A stretch of DNA of 64,000 nt from Hyphomicrobiales bacterium (GCA_900467745.1 UBQW01000033.1:1-64000), one strand, 5' to 3'. Counted from the stretch's first letter, positions 33,673 through 43,272 are shown. A program made the numbers and translations. Notes: generated from the letters alone by a model not told the origin.

Positions 33673-34821
33673 ATGGACACACGCAGCGCAAGGCCAAAAG
33701 GAATTGCGCTGACGGACAGGCAAAGGATTGCCTGGTTGCGTCTCATCCGCTCCGACAACGTCGGCCCGGCCACCTTTCGCGATCTCATCAATCATTTCGG
33801 TTCTGCGGAAGCAGCACTCGCCGCCCTGCCCGGCCTTTCGGCACGTGGCGGCGCGACGCGGGCGATCCGGATCGCCACAGAGAGCGAAGCGCTGAAGGAA
33901 CTCGACGCGGCGCAGCGGTTCGGGGCGCGCTTCGTCGGCATCGGCGAACCGGAATATCCGCAGGCGCTGAAGCAGATCGATGGGGCGCCGCCTCTGCTGG
34001 CAGTGAAAGGCAATCTCGCGGCGACCGCGCAGCCGGCCGTCGGCATTGTCGGGTCGCGCAACGCTTCGATATCAGGCGCGAAGTTCGCGGCGATGATCGC
34101 GAGAGAATGTGGGCGTGTCGGTTATGCTGTTATCTCCGGCCTTGCGCGCGGCATCGATACCGCAGCCCATCGCGCAAGCCTCGACACTGGCACGATCGCC
34201 GCCATGGCCGGCGGGCTGGATCAGCCCTACCCTCCCGAAAACGCCGGACTGCTCGAGGAGATCTGGAACGGCAACGGCCTGGCCGTCAGCGAAATGCCGT
34301 TCGGTTGGGAGCCACGGGCACGTGACTTTCCCAGGCGCAACAGGCTGATCGCCGGCATCTCGCTTGGGACGGTCGTAGTGGAAGCGGCGACGCGATCGGG
34401 CTCGCTGATCACCGCGCGGCTCGCTGGCGAGTTCGGCAGGCTGGTCTTCGCGGTTCCCGGCTCGCCGCTCGATCCGCGATGCCACGGCACAAACAGCTTG
34501 CTGAAGGACGGCGCGATGATCGTTACCGCGCCCGATGACGTGATCAGCGCGCTTGCGCCGCTATCGCAGCTCGACCTGTTTACCGCACCGCTTGCCGAGG
34601 AGCCGGAACGCGGCGGCGGATCGTCGCTGCTGCCGCCGGATGAGACCGACAGGGCGCGCATCGTCGATGCGCTCGGGCCAACGCCTGTCGAGATCGACGA
34701 TATCATCCGGCATACGGAGCTCAGCGCCTCGGCCGTCTATCTCGTGCTGCTGGAGCTCGATATTGCCGGGCGGTTGCACCGGCACCCCGGCGGAATGGTG
34801 TCCATTGCAATGGAGGTATGA
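33673..34821 (+). CDS. dprA: DNA-processing protein DprA
   Basis: The 382-aa protein has the DprA Rossmann fold (VGIVGSRNAS, then GLARGIDTAAHR, then GTVVVEAATRSGSLITARLAG) and an N-terminal SAM-like domain. Its C-terminal end holds a winged-helix-like domain (about 330-382). DprA protects incoming single-stranded DNA and loads RecA in transformable species. It starts 5 bases after plsY. Confidence 0.94.
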   Translation: MDTRSARPKGIALTDRQRIAWLRLIRSDNVGPATFRDLINHFGSAEAALAALPGLSARGGATRAIRIATESEALKELDAAQRFGARFVGIGEPEYPQALKQIDGAPPLLAVKGNLAATAQPAVGIVGSRNASISGAKFAAMIARECGRVGYAVISGLARGIDTAAHRASLDTGTIAAMAGGLDQPYPPENAGLLEEIWNGNGLAVSEMPFGWEPRARDFPRRNRLIAGISLGTVVVEAATRSGSLITARLAGEFGRLVFAVPGSPLDPRCHGTNSLLKDGAMIVTAPDDVISALAPLSQLDLFTAPLAEEPERGGGSSLLPPDETDRARIVDALGPTPVEIDDIIRHTELSASAVYLVLLELDIAGRLHRHPGGMVSIAMEV

Positions 34822-34825
34822 CGAC

Positions 34826-35005
34826 TTACATACGAGCCTGGAGATCGCCGGCTTCGACATATGCCATCTCGATCAGATAGCAGAGCATGTCGGCCTTTTC
34901 CTTTTCCGCCACCTGACGCAACTCGGCGAGCATCTGGCGGATGAAGGCAATGTTCTCGCGGGAGCCGGATCTGCCGGTATCCTTCTTTGCGTACTTAGCC
35001 GTCAT
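34826..35005 (-). CDS. Small hypothetical protein, 59 aa
   Basis: The product begins MTAKYAKKDTGRSG and is mostly one long amphipathic helix rich in Glu, Lys and Leu (IAFIRQMLAELRQVAEKEKA and on). No membrane segment or signal peptide. It fits small conserved rhizobial proteins of unknown function. The chosen ATG gives the part that looks coding; the frame stays open upstream through a lower-quality stretch. It lies convergent to dprA with a 4-base gap and faces the palindromes upstream of topA. Confidence 0.6.
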   Translation of the reverse strand: MTAKYAKKDTGRSGSRENIAFIRQMLAELRQVAEKEKADMLCYLIEMAYVEAGDLQARM

Positions 35006-35093
35006 GAAAGCACTCGCGCCCCAATTGGGAAGGGTTGATCGTCGCAGCCTGAACCACACGCGAAAAACGATATCGCAATAATCAGAAATTGCA

Positions 35094-35106
35094 ATATGCT
35101 GCATAT
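35094..35106. promoter_or_regulatory. Palindromic site 1 upstream of topA
   Basis: ATATGC-T-GCATAT is a perfect 13-base palindrome around a central T, 157 bases before the topA start and 89 bases before the divergent 59-aa gene. Confidence 0.4.
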
Positions 35107-35116
35107 CGTCTTTTGG

Positions 35117-35132
35117 TTGCAACGCGTTGCAA
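35117..35132. promoter_or_regulatory. Palindromic site 2 upstream of topA
   Basis: TTGCAACGCGTTGCAA is a perfect 16-base palindrome without spacer. Its TTGCAA half-site recurs on site 1's left side (ATTGCAATATGC), so the two may bind the same protein. It lies between the divergent 59-aa gene and topA, where it could control either. Confidence 0.45.
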
Positions 35133-35262
35133 TGCGTAAAAATGCACTCAAAGTACTTGACCGAAACGAATTCCCTGTCCATGTCGGAGAACCGGCGACC
35201 GTGACACGGCAGGTCCTCTGCCCTGATATAGGCCGGCTGGCATCCATTTTTAGAGAATCATC

Positions 35263-37950
35263 ATGAATGTTGTAGTGGTGGAATCGCCCTCGAAGGCCAA
35301 GACGATCAACAAGTATCTGGGACCCGGATACAAGGTGCTCGCCTCCTTTGGCCACGTCCGCGATCTCCCCGCCAAGGACGGCTCCGTGCTGCCCGACCAG
35401 GATTTCGAAATGCTGTGGGAGGTCGATGGGGCCTCGGCCAAGCGTATGAAGGACATCGCCGACGCCGTGAAGTCCTCCGACGGCCTGTTCCTCGCAACCG
35501 ACCCTGATCGCGAAGGCGAAGCGATCTCCTGGCATGTGCTCGATATGCTGAACAAGAAGCGCGTGCTCGGCGGCAAGACCGTCAAGCGCGTCGTCTTCAA
35601 CGCGATCACCAAGAAGGCCGTGCTCGACGCGATGGCCGAGCCGCGCGATATCGACGTGCCGCTGGTCGATGCCTATCTGGCGCGCCGCGCTCTCGATTAT
35701 CTCGTCGGCTTCAATCTTTCGCCGGTGCTGTGGCGCAAGCTGCCCGGCGCACGCTCGGCGGGACGCGTGCAGTCGGTGGCGCTTCGCCTCGTCTGCGACC
35801 GCGAATCCGAAATCGAGCGTTTCGTCTCCGAGGAATATTGGAACATCTCGGCGCTGCTGAAGACACCGCGCGGTGACGAGTTCGAAGCCAAGCTGGTTGC
35901 GGCGAATGGCAAGCGGTTGCAGCCGCGCGCGATCGGCAATGGCGACGAGGCCGGCAAGCTGAAGGCGCTGCTCGAAGGCGCGTCCTATGTCGTCGATACC
36001 GTCGAGGCCAAGCCCGTCAAGCGCAACCCGGGACCACCCTTCACAACCTCGACGCTGCAGCAGGCCGCTTCCTCGAAGCTCGGTTTCTCGGCATCGCGCA
36101 CCATGCAGGTGGCGCAGAAGCTCTATGAAGGCTTCGACATCGGCGGCGAGACGGTCGGTCTGATCACCTATATGCGTACCGACGGTGTGCAGATGGCGCC
36201 CGAGGCGATCGACGCGGCGCGTGGCGCCATCGTCGACCAGTTCGGCCAGCGCTACCTGCCGGAGAAGGCCCGTCTCTATTCGACCAAGGCGAAGAACGCC
36301 CAGGAAGCCCACGAAGCCATCCGCCCGACGGACTTCAACCGCTCGCCGGACAAGGTTCGCCAGTATCTCGACGCCGACCAGCTCAAGCTCTACGACCTGA
36401 TCTGGAAGCGCGGTATCGCCAGCCAGATGGCATCGGCCGAGATCGAGCGCACGACCGCCGAGATCATCGCCGACAGCAACGGCGAGAAGGCCGGACTGCG
36501 CGCCGTCGGTTCCGTCATCCGCTTCGACGGCTTCATCGCCGCCTATACGGACCAGAAGGAAGACGGCGAGCAGAGCGACGACGGTGACGAGGACGGTCGC
36601 CTGCCGGAGATCAATGCGCGCGAAAACCTCGCCAAGCAGAAGATCAATTCGAGCCAGCACTTCACCGAGCCGCCACCGCGCTACTCGGAAGCGTCGCTGA
36701 TCAAGAAGATGGAAGAGCTCGGCATCGGCCGCCCCTCCACCTATGCAGCAACGCTCGCGACCCTTCGCGACCGCGAATATGTGATCATCGACAAGCGCAA
36801 GCTGATCCCGCACTCCAAGGGCCGGCTGGTGACGGCCTTCCTCGAAGGCTTCTTCACCAAGTATGTCGAATACGACTTCACGGCTGATCTCGAAGAGAAG
36901 CTGGACCGGATTTCTGCCGGCGAGCTGAACTGGAAGCAGGTTCTGCGCGACTTCTGGAAGGATTTCTTCGCGCAGATCGAAGACACCAAAGAACTTCGCG
37001 TCACCAACGTGCTCGATTCGCTGAACGAATCCCTGGCGCCGCTGGTGTTTCCGAAGCGCGAGGACGGCAGCGATCCGCGCATCTGCCAGGTCTGCGGCAC
37101 GGGTAACCTGTCGCTGAAGCTCGGCAAGTACGGCGCCTTCGTCGGCTGCTCGAACTATCCCGAGTGCAATTACACGCGCCAGCTTTCTTCCGAAGGCGGC
37201 GCCGAAGCAGAGGGTGCTGCGCTGAACGAGCCGAAGGCGCTCGGCACCGATCCCGTGACCGGCGAGGAACTGACGCTGCGCTCCGGCCGCTTCGGGCCTT
37301 ACGTCCAGCGTGGCGACGGCAAGGAGGCCAAGCGCTCCTCGCTGCCGAAGGGCTGGAAGCCGGAAGATATCGATTACGAAAAGGCGATGGCGCTGATTTC
37401 GCTGCCGCGCGATATCGGCAAGCATCCGGAATCGGGCAAGATGATCTCGGCCGGCATCGGCCGTTATGGACCGTTCCTGCTGCATGATGGCGGCTACGCC
37501 AATCTCGAGACCGTCGAGGATGTCTTCAGCATCGGCCTCAACCGCGCGGTCACCGTGATCGCCGAGAAGGCCGCGAAGGGTCCCGGCGGACGCGGTCGCA
37601 CGGCAGCGGCTGCCCTGAAGGAGCTCGGCGAGCATCCCGATGGCGGCGGCGCGATCACCGTGCGCGACGGCAAGTACGGCCCCTATGTCAATTGGGGCAA
37701 GGTCAACGCGACGCTGCCCAAGGGTACGGATCCGCAGGCGCTGACCGTCGAGGAAGCCGTAGCGCTGATCAGCGCCAAGGCAGGCAAGGCGCCTACGGCC
37801 AAGAGCAAGGCGAAGCCGAAAGCGAAGGCCAAGGCTGCGGCGAGCGATGACGAGACGCCGGCAAAGGCAGCCGCCAAGCCGAAGGCAAAAGCCAAGGCGC
37901 CCGCCAAGAAAGCTGCGGCACCCGCAAAGAAGAAAAAGAGCGAAGAGTGA
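35263..37950 (+). CDS. topA: DNA topoisomerase I
   Basis: The 895-aa type IA topoisomerase relaxes negative supercoils. It has an N-terminal Toprim domain (VVVESPSKAKTINKYLG, then ATDPDREGEAISWHV), the active-site tyrosine Y303 in LITYMRTDG, one C4 zinc finger (CQVC and GCSNYPEC) and further C-terminal repeats (GRFGPYVQ, GRYGPFLLHDGGY, GKYGPYVNWG). A long basic Lys/Ala/Pro tail follows, typical of alphaproteobacteria. The E. coli inhibitor TopAI has a homologue at 22638 in this window. Confidence 0.96.
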   Translation: MNVVVVESPSKAKTINKYLGPGYKVLASFGHVRDLPAKDGSVLPDQDFEMLWEVDGASAKRMKDIADAVKSSDGLFLATDPDREGEAISWHVLDMLNKKRVLGGKTVKRVVFNAITKKAVLDAMAEPRDIDVPLVDAYLARRALDYLVGFNLSPVLWRKLPGARSAGRVQSVALRLVCDRESEIERFVSEEYWNISALLKTPRGDEFEAKLVAANGKRLQPRAIGNGDEAGKLKALLEGASYVVDTVEAKPVKRNPGPPFTTSTLQQAASSKLGFSASRTMQVAQKLYEGFDIGGETVGLITYMRTDGVQMAPEAIDAARGAIVDQFGQRYLPEKARLYSTKAKNAQEAHEAIRPTDFNRSPDKVRQYLDADQLKLYDLIWKRGIASQMASAEIERTTAEIIADSNGEKAGLRAVGSVIRFDGFIAAYTDQKEDGEQSDDGDEDGRLPEINARENLAKQKINSSQHFTEPPPRYSEASLIKKMEELGIGRPSTYAATLATLRDREYVIIDKRKLIPHSKGRLVTAFLEGFFTKYVEYDFTADLEEKLDRISAGELNWKQVLRDFWKDFFAQIEDTKELRVTNVLDSLNESLAPLVFPKREDGSDPRICQVCGTGNLSLKLGKYGAFVGCSNYPECNYTRQLSSEGGAEAEGAALNEPKALGTDPVTGEELTLRSGRFGPYVQRGDGKEAKRSSLPKGWKPEDIDYEKAMALISLPRDIGKHPESGKMISAGIGRYGPFLLHDGGYANLETVEDVFSIGLNRAVTVIAEKAAKGPGGRGRTAAAALKELGEHPDGGGAITVRDGKYGPYVNWGKVNATLPKGTDPQALTVEEAVALISAKAGKAPTAKSKAKPKAKAKAAASDDETPAKAAAKPKAKAKAPAKKAAAPAKKKKSEE

Positions 37951-40316
37951 CCAGAATTCCGCGGGAACCGAAGGGCATGGGCAAGCGTCCCGACAAGACG
38001 GGACGCTCCAGCAGGGCGCCCGCCGTCGAGCCACTCAACATCCAGCACGGCGCGCTTCCCTCGCGCGAAGTGATCCTGCGCTTCATCGCCGATCATCCGC
38101 AAAAGGCTTCCAAGCGCGAGCTCGCCAAGGCCTTCGGGCTGAAGGGTGACAGCCGTGTTGAGCTCAAGCATCTGCTGCGCGATCTCGAGCAGGAAGGCAT
38201 GCTGCAGAAGACGCGCAAGTCGCTGATCCGTCCCGGCGCGCTGCCGCCGGTTACCGTGCTCGACATCACCACTCGCGACAAGGACGGCGGACTGATCGGC
38301 CGTCCGGCTGAATGGTCGGACGACATGGGCGTCGCCCCTGCCGTCTCCATCCGGCAGTCCTCCTCGCCTGCCGGCCGCAACGGCAAGGGCAAGGCGCCGG
38401 TCGCCGGCATGGGCGACCGCATTCTCGCGAAGATCTTCGCCGCTACCGACCGCGGCGGCCCGGCCTATACGGCGCGCATCATCAAGATTCTCGACAAGCG
38501 CCGCGGCGCGATGCTCGGCGTCTTCAAGGACGCGCCCGGCGGCGGCGGGCGGCTGTTGCCGATCGAGCGGCGCGGCGAGGAAATGCTGATTGACCCCGAT
38601 GACAAGGGCGACGCCAAGGACGGCGATCTGGTCGAGGTCGAAGTCGCGCGCCTGCGCAGCTTCGGACTGCCGCGCGCCAAGGTGCTGTCGATCGTCGGTT
38701 CGGTCGCTTCGGAAAAGGCGATCTCGATGATCGCCATCCACGCCCATGGCATCCCCTATATCTTCCCGCCGGCCGTGGTTGCCGAGGCGGATGACGCCAA
38801 GCCGGCGACCATGTCGCACCGCGAGGACTGGCGCGACGTGCCGCTGATCACCATCGACCCAGCCGACGCCAAGGACCATGACGACGCCGTCTATGCCGAG
38901 CACGACCCCTCGCCCGACAATGAAGGCGGCGTCATCGTCACCGTGGCGATCGCCGATGTCTCCTACTATGTGCGCCCAAATTCGCCGCTCGACCGCGAGG
39001 CGCTGAAGCGCGGCAACTCGGTCTATTTTCCCGACCGCGTCGTTCCCATGCTGCCGGAGCGGATTTCGAACGATCTCTGCTCGCTGCGCGAGGGACAGGA
39101 CCGGCCGGCGCTGGCCGTGCGCATGACCTTCTCCAAGGAAGGCCGCAAGGCGGGACACACGTTCCATCGCGTGATGATGAAGAGTGCTGCCAAGCTCTCC
39201 TACCAGCAGGCGCAGGCCGCGATCGACGGCAATCCCGATGACAAGGCCGGGCCGCTGCTGGAGCCGATCCTGAAGCCGTTATGGCATGCCTATGAGGTGA
39301 TGAAGCGTGGCCGTGAGCGCCGGCAGCCGCTGGAACTCGATATGCCCGAGCGCAAGATCCAGTTGAAGCTCGACGGCACCGTCGACCGCGTCGTCGTGCC
39401 GCCGCGCCTCGATGCGCATAAGCTCATCGAAGAGATGATGATCCAGGCCAACGTCGCGGCAGCCGAGACGCTGGAAAAGAAGAAGCAGCCGCTGATCTAT
39501 CGCGTGCATGACGGCCCGTCGCTCTCCAAGCAGGAAATCCTGCGCGAGTTCCTGGCGACGCTCGGCATTTCGCTCGCCAAGGGCGGCAACATGCGCGCCA
39601 ACAACTTCAACGGCATCCTCGCCAAGGCCGAGGACACGCCGCACCAGACGATGGTCAACGAGATGGTGCTGCGCTCGCAGAGCCAGGCGATCTACAGCCC
39701 CGAGAATATCGGGCACTTCGGCCTGAACCTGATGAAGTACGCGCACTTCACCTCGCCGATCCGCCGCTATGCGGACCTGATCGTGCATCGTGCGCTCGTC
39801 GGTTCGCTCGGCTTCGGCGAAGGCGGGATCACGCCTGACGAGGAAGCAGCGCTCGACGATATCGCGGCCGAAATCTCCACCTTCGAGCGCCGCGCCATGG
39901 CCGCCGAACGCGAGACGGTCGACCGCCTCATCGCCCACCATCTTGCCGGCCGTATCGGCGAGGAATTCGATGGACGCGTGGGAGGTGTGACGAAATCGGG
40001 ACTATTTGTCGCCCTGCCGGCCTATGGAGCAGACGGTTTCATTCCTATATCTACACTGGGAATGGACTACTTCATCTACGATGAGGCGCATCAGGCACTA
40101 TCGGGTGAAAAGACCGGCCTCGGTTACCGCCTGGGAGACAGTGTCAAGGTCAAGCTGGTGGAAGCCATTCCGCTGGCCGGCGCGCTTCGGTTCGAGATGG
40201 TAAGCGAGGGGCGCCAAATGCCCACCGCCGTGCGTTCATTCCACAAGGGCGGCCGACGCGACGCAAGCCGCGCGCGCAAGCAGGCCGGGACAAGACCCCC
40301 GAGAGGGCGTCGATAG
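37947..40316 (+). CDS. rnr: Ribonuclease R
   Basis: The 789-aa 3'-5' exoribonuclease has a winged-helix N-terminal region, a cold-shock domain, the RNB catalytic core (ITIDPADAKDHDDAVYAE acidic cluster) and an S1 domain (GRVGGVTKSGLFVALP) near the C-terminus. The GTG start overlaps the topA stop (GTGA), which favours coupling; an ATG ten codons later (MGKRPDKTGR) has GGG close upstream and is an alternative. Arg-rich C-terminal tail. It degrades structured RNAs. Confidence 0.94.
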   Translation: MTRIPREPKGMGKRPDKTGRSSRAPAVEPLNIQHGALPSREVILRFIADHPQKASKRELAKAFGLKGDSRVELKHLLRDLEQEGMLQKTRKSLIRPGALPPVTVLDITTRDKDGGLIGRPAEWSDDMGVAPAVSIRQSSSPAGRNGKGKAPVAGMGDRILAKIFAATDRGGPAYTARIIKILDKRRGAMLGVFKDAPGGGGRLLPIERRGEEMLIDPDDKGDAKDGDLVEVEVARLRSFGLPRAKVLSIVGSVASEKAISMIAIHAHGIPYIFPPAVVAEADDAKPATMSHREDWRDVPLITIDPADAKDHDDAVYAEHDPSPDNEGGVIVTVAIADVSYYVRPNSPLDREALKRGNSVYFPDRVVPMLPERISNDLCSLREGQDRPALAVRMTFSKEGRKAGHTFHRVMMKSAAKLSYQQAQAAIDGNPDDKAGPLLEPILKPLWHAYEVMKRGRERRQPLELDMPERKIQLKLDGTVDRVVVPPRLDAHKLIEEMMIQANVAAAETLEKKKQPLIYRVHDGPSLSKQEILREFLATLGISLAKGGNMRANNFNGILAKAEDTPHQTMVNEMVLRSQSQAIYSPENIGHFGLNLMKYAHFTSPIRRYADLIVHRALVGSLGFGEGGITPDEEAALDDIAAEISTFERRAMAAERETVDRLIAHHLAGRIGEEFDGRVGGVTKSGLFVALPAYGADGFIPISTLGMDYFIYDEAHQALSGEKTGLGYRLGDSVKVKLVEAIPLAGALRFEMVSEGRQMPTAVRSFHKGGRRDASRARKQAGTRPPRGRR

Positions 40317-40348
40317 GCGTGTAGGGACGCCGGGAAGGAAGTGCAGTC

Positions 40349-40810
40349 ATGACGACCACCTCGAACAGCCAGGCGATCCAATACGGCGATGTCGATGAAG
40401 CCAAGCGTCCGCTCGGTCAATCGATCAAGCGAGGGCTTCTTGGCCGTTGCCCGGCTTGCGGCAGTGGCAAGCTTTTCCGCGCCTACCTGAAGCCGGTGGA
40501 CAATTGCGCCGCCTGTGGCGAGGCCATGCACCACCATCGCGCCGACGACCTGCCGCCCTACATCACCATCGTCATCGTTGGCCACGTGATCATCGCGGGC
40601 TACATGATGACCGATCTGATCTGGCCGATGCCGCTCTGGCTCACCTTCGCCATCTGGACGCCGCTGACGCTGCTCGCCACCCTGTTGATCATCCAGCCGA
40701 TCAAGGGCGGGGTCATCGGGCTGCAATGGGCGCTGAAGATGCATGGTTTCGGCGGGCATAGCGACGAGCAGGATCAGTACGAAATCCCCGGCCGCCGGCA
40801 TCAAGGCTGA
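40349..40810 (+). CDS. DUF983 membrane protein
   Basis: The 153-aa protein has a small zinc-ribbon-like segment (RCPACGSGKLF and NCAACGEAM), then two membrane helices (ITIVIVGHVIIAGYMM and LTLLATLLIIQPIKGGVIGL). DUF983 proteins are common in alphaproteobacteria next to rnr or cox genes; the function is not established. It lies 32 bases after rnr. Confidence 0.88.
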   Translation: MTTTSNSQAIQYGDVDEAKRPLGQSIKRGLLGRCPACGSGKLFRAYLKPVDNCAACGEAMHHHRADDLPPYITIVIVGHVIIAGYMMTDLIWPMPLWLTFAIWTPLTLLATLLIIQPIKGGVIGLQWALKMHGFGGHSDEQDQYEIPGRRHQG

Positions 40811-41089
40811 AGACTTTCCTTGAACCTTCACCGTCACGACATATTTGGCGTGTAGCAGCGCCGGATGTGCTGCAAACTCTGTTTCAGGCACGATGTCAAC
40901 GCGCGCGATGGTAGGCTTATTTGACTGAATCTCGTCCACCGCAATCAGATCATTGCAGCCAACCTTGTTCATCTAGTAAAGCACACACGTCATCTGGGTC
41001 TGGCCCGTCGTCTGAGGCTGGTATGACCATGGGGGCAGATGTGGCTTTCGGGTCGCGTTTGTGCGCAGCAGTTCTGTAGGGGTGGATAT
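40811..41089. other. Intergenic region, possibly decayed
   Basis: No gene is assigned. A minus-strand frame opens at 40972 and has a protein-like appearance for its first 60 codons, but it has no ribosome-binding site and then runs antisense through the DUF983 gene. It may be a remnant. The MFS promoter should lie in the right half. Confidence 0.35.
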
Positions 41090-42274
41090 ATGTCTCAGCC
41101 GCGAAACGGCACACCGGGCGATGTCGAAGAAATCCATTGGCCGTCTCTGGTAGCCGCCGTTTCGTCGATCTCAGCGGTCGGCATCGCGATCGGGCTGGGA
41201 TTGCCGCTTCTGAGCATCATCCTCGAGAAGCGCGGCATACCCTCGACCCTGATCGGCCTCAATACGGCGATGGCGGGTGTCGCGGCGATGGTGGCCGCTC
41301 CGATCACGACGAAGCTCGCCCATGCGTACGGCGTGGCGCAGACGATGCTTTGGGCGGTGGTGGTTTCGGCAATCAGTGCCGTCAGCTTCTACTATGCGCA
41401 GGACTTCTGGATGTGGTTCCCGCTGCGCTTCGCCTTCCATGGCGCCACGACCACGCTGTTCATTCTCTCCGAGTTCTGGATCAACGCCGCCTCGCCGCCA
41501 TCGAAACGCGGCTTCGTGTTGGGCATCTATGCGACCGTGCTCTCGCTAGGCTTCGCGGCGGGCCCCCTGCTCTTCTCCGTTCTCGGCAGCGACGGCATCC
41601 TGCCCTTTGCCGTCGGCGCCTGCGCCATTTTGATGGCGGCCATTCCGATCTTTGTCGCACGCCATGAAAGCCCGGTGCTCGAAGAGAAGCCGGAGCTGCA
41701 TTTCATGCGCTATGTCTTCCTGGTGCCGAGCGCTACGGCCGCCGTCTTCATTTTCGGCGCGGTGGAAGCCGGCGGACTGGCGCTGTTTCCGATCTACGCG
41801 GTGCGCGCTGCCTTCACCGAGACTCAAGCGGCGCTTCTGCTGACGGTCATGGGGATCGGCAACATGATCTTCCAGATCCCGGTGGGGATGCTTTCCGACA
41901 AGATGAAGGACAAGCGCCCGCTCTTGGCCGGCATGGCCTTCATGGGCCTGATCGGCTCTCTGATGCTGCCCGTGCTCTCGCACAGCTGGGTGCTGATGGC
42001 CGGCGTCCTGCTCTTCTGGGGTGGCTGCGTGGCCGGCCTCTATACGGTCGGGTTGAGCCATCTCGGCTCGCGCCTCACCGGTTCCGACCTTGCCGCCGCC
42101 AATGCCGCCTTCGTCTTCTGTTATGCCGTCGGTACCGTTGCAGGCCCGCAAGTCATCGGCGCGGCCATCGATGTGGCCGGAAACAACGGCTTTGCCTGGG
42201 CGATTGCCGGCTTCTTCGGCGTTTATGCAGTGCTTTCGGCGGGCAGACTGCTTTTCATTCGAAAGCGGGGTTGA
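41090..42274 (+). CDS. Major facilitator superfamily transporter
   Basis: The 394-aa protein has about twelve predicted membrane helices and MFS features: an interior cytoplasmic loop with MAAVPITTKLAHAYGVAQ-like residues in the first half, and the GMLSDKMKDKRPLL loop in the second half. It belongs to the sugar/drug efflux (YcaD-like) type by overall look, but the substrate is unknown. AGGGGTGG precedes the chosen ATG. Confidence 0.85.
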   Translation: MSQPRNGTPGDVEEIHWPSLVAAVSSISAVGIAIGLGLPLLSIILEKRGIPSTLIGLNTAMAGVAAMVAAPITTKLAHAYGVAQTMLWAVVVSAISAVSFYYAQDFWMWFPLRFAFHGATTTLFILSEFWINAASPPSKRGFVLGIYATVLSLGFAAGPLLFSVLGSDGILPFAVGACAILMAAIPIFVARHESPVLEEKPELHFMRYVFLVPSATAAVFIFGAVEAGGLALFPIYAVRAAFTETQAALLLTVMGIGNMIFQIPVGMLSDKMKDKRPLLAGMAFMGLIGSLMLPVLSHSWVLMAGVLLFWGGCVAGLYTVGLSHLGSRLTGSDLAAANAAFVFCYAVGTVAGPQVIGAAIDVAGNNGFAWAIAGFFGVYAVLSAGRLLFIRKRG

Positions 42275-42367
42275 CTTTTCAAGCTAGATTCGTAGTTTCG
42301 CGCCAGAATTAGCCGAGGCGCCTAGACGGATTCCAACGGCTTTCATTTCATTAAAGGCAGGACGACC

Positions 42368-42535
42368 ATGGCCAAGGCTACAACAATCAAGATCAAGCTG
42401 CTGTCGACAGCCGACACAGGTTCTTTCTACGTCACGACGAAGAACAGCCGTACGATGACGGACAAGATGACGAAGACCAAGTACGACCCGATTGCTCGCA
42501 AGCACGTCGAGTTCAAGGAAACCAAGATCAAGTAA
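42368..42535 (+). CDS. rpmG: 50S ribosomal protein L33, cysteine-free type
   Basis: The 55-aa basic protein begins MAKATTIKIKLLSTADTGSF and ends KHVEFKETKIK, matching L33. The four zinc-binding cysteines of the C+ type are missing, so this is the zinc-independent C- form, usual in alphaproteobacteria. It is followed by a strong terminator, 25 bases downstream. Confidence 0.95.
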   Translation: MAKATTIKIKLLSTADTGSFYVTTKNSRTMTDKMTKTKYDPIARKHVEFKETKIK

Positions 42536-42560
42536 TTTCTTGATCCTGTAGACCGCTTAG

Positions 42561-42596
42561 AAGCGCGCGCCACCAGGCTGCGCGCTTTTTTGTTGC
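42561..42596 (+). terminator. Rho-independent terminator of rpmG
   Basis: AAGCGCGC pairs with GCGCGCTT across a GC-rich loop, followed by a run of T on the plus strand. Confidence 0.8.
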
Positions 42597-42638
42597 TTGC
42601 GATACGGTCGCAGCCAGTTCGACTAAAGAGCACAAATG

Positions 42639-42825
42639 AAAACGCCGCCCTGCCCGTTTCAACGGATAGGACGGCGTTTTGCGAAAGGGGGTCGGTCAAC
42701 AGGCAACGCGGCACGAGGAACCGCAGATGTTGCTTGCCGACCGACCGACCCCACGACCCAGGAGATGCGGCGGACCTGAGCATCATGGGGTATCAGTGCA
42801 CCCCGCATAGGGAGTGCTTTATTTC
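42639..42825. ncRNA. Candidate structured RNA in the rpmG-pleD interval
   Basis: Three strong hairpins follow in 180 bases. The first (42639-42680) is a long imperfect stem beginning AAAACGCCG and ending CGGCGTTTT. The second (42688-42752) has GGGGTCGGTC pairing with GACCGACCCC, and inside it CAGGCAAC with GTTGCTTG (one G.T pair). The third (42798-42817) has GCACCCC against GGG-a-GTGC followed by TTTATTT. A plus-strand transcript could end at the third hairpin; a minus-strand one at the first, which is followed by TTTTCATTT. Transcription, orientation and identity are inferred only. Confidence 0.4.
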
Positions 42826-43272
42826 TATGTATTGATCATTCGCGCGAAAATGAAAGAAAATCAACAAATTCTTAATGATGAGATTTATTAGCTTGATTTT
42901 ATGGTTAAAAGTCCCGATTTGGGACGCCGTTTCGCATGATTTTCGGCCACCTCGCGCTAGAATAAGATCCGCCACCAAGAATAGACGGACAATATAAGCG
43001 AGTAGTCTTCGCGCCTTCAGACCGACGAAACCGCCTGAAAACCATCAAAATCCGCCAATCAGACCAAGCAAAGTGATGGCGCCTCACATTTTCTTCTGAG
43101 GCCGGCGGCGTCTCTGCTGGCTCAGATCGGCGCTCGCACGCAGCGGCGAGCTCAAAACCCAGCACTACTACTTGCGGCTAATCCGCGCACAGGGCCGGAC
43201 AGAGCCCTGTTCAACTTTCTGTGGATGATCAATGCGCTGCGGGTCTTGGGCGCTAAACGGCCGATGCCAATA
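42826..43272. other. AT-rich and gene-free part of the rpmG-pleD interval
   Basis: No gene is seen. The first 90 bases are much richer in A and T than the neighbours. GTCCC-gattt-GGGAC is a small perfect hairpin at 42911-42925. Close to the pleD end, ACAGGGC and GCCCTGT (43189-43210) form a hairpin without a T run. Confidence 0.4.

Noticed and set aside
35002..38034. A 1010-codon open frame on the minus strand opposite topA
   Set aside because: It is antisense to topA, which has all catalytic motifs. Its composition (Leu, Arg, Asp, Gly, Val-rich) is that of a mirrored high-GC gene.
40124..40972. A long minus-strand frame from the region after the DUF983 gene
   Set aside because: Most of it is antisense to the DUF983 and rnr genes and no ribosome-binding site precedes it. 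Its first 60 codons look protein-like but may be a remnant.
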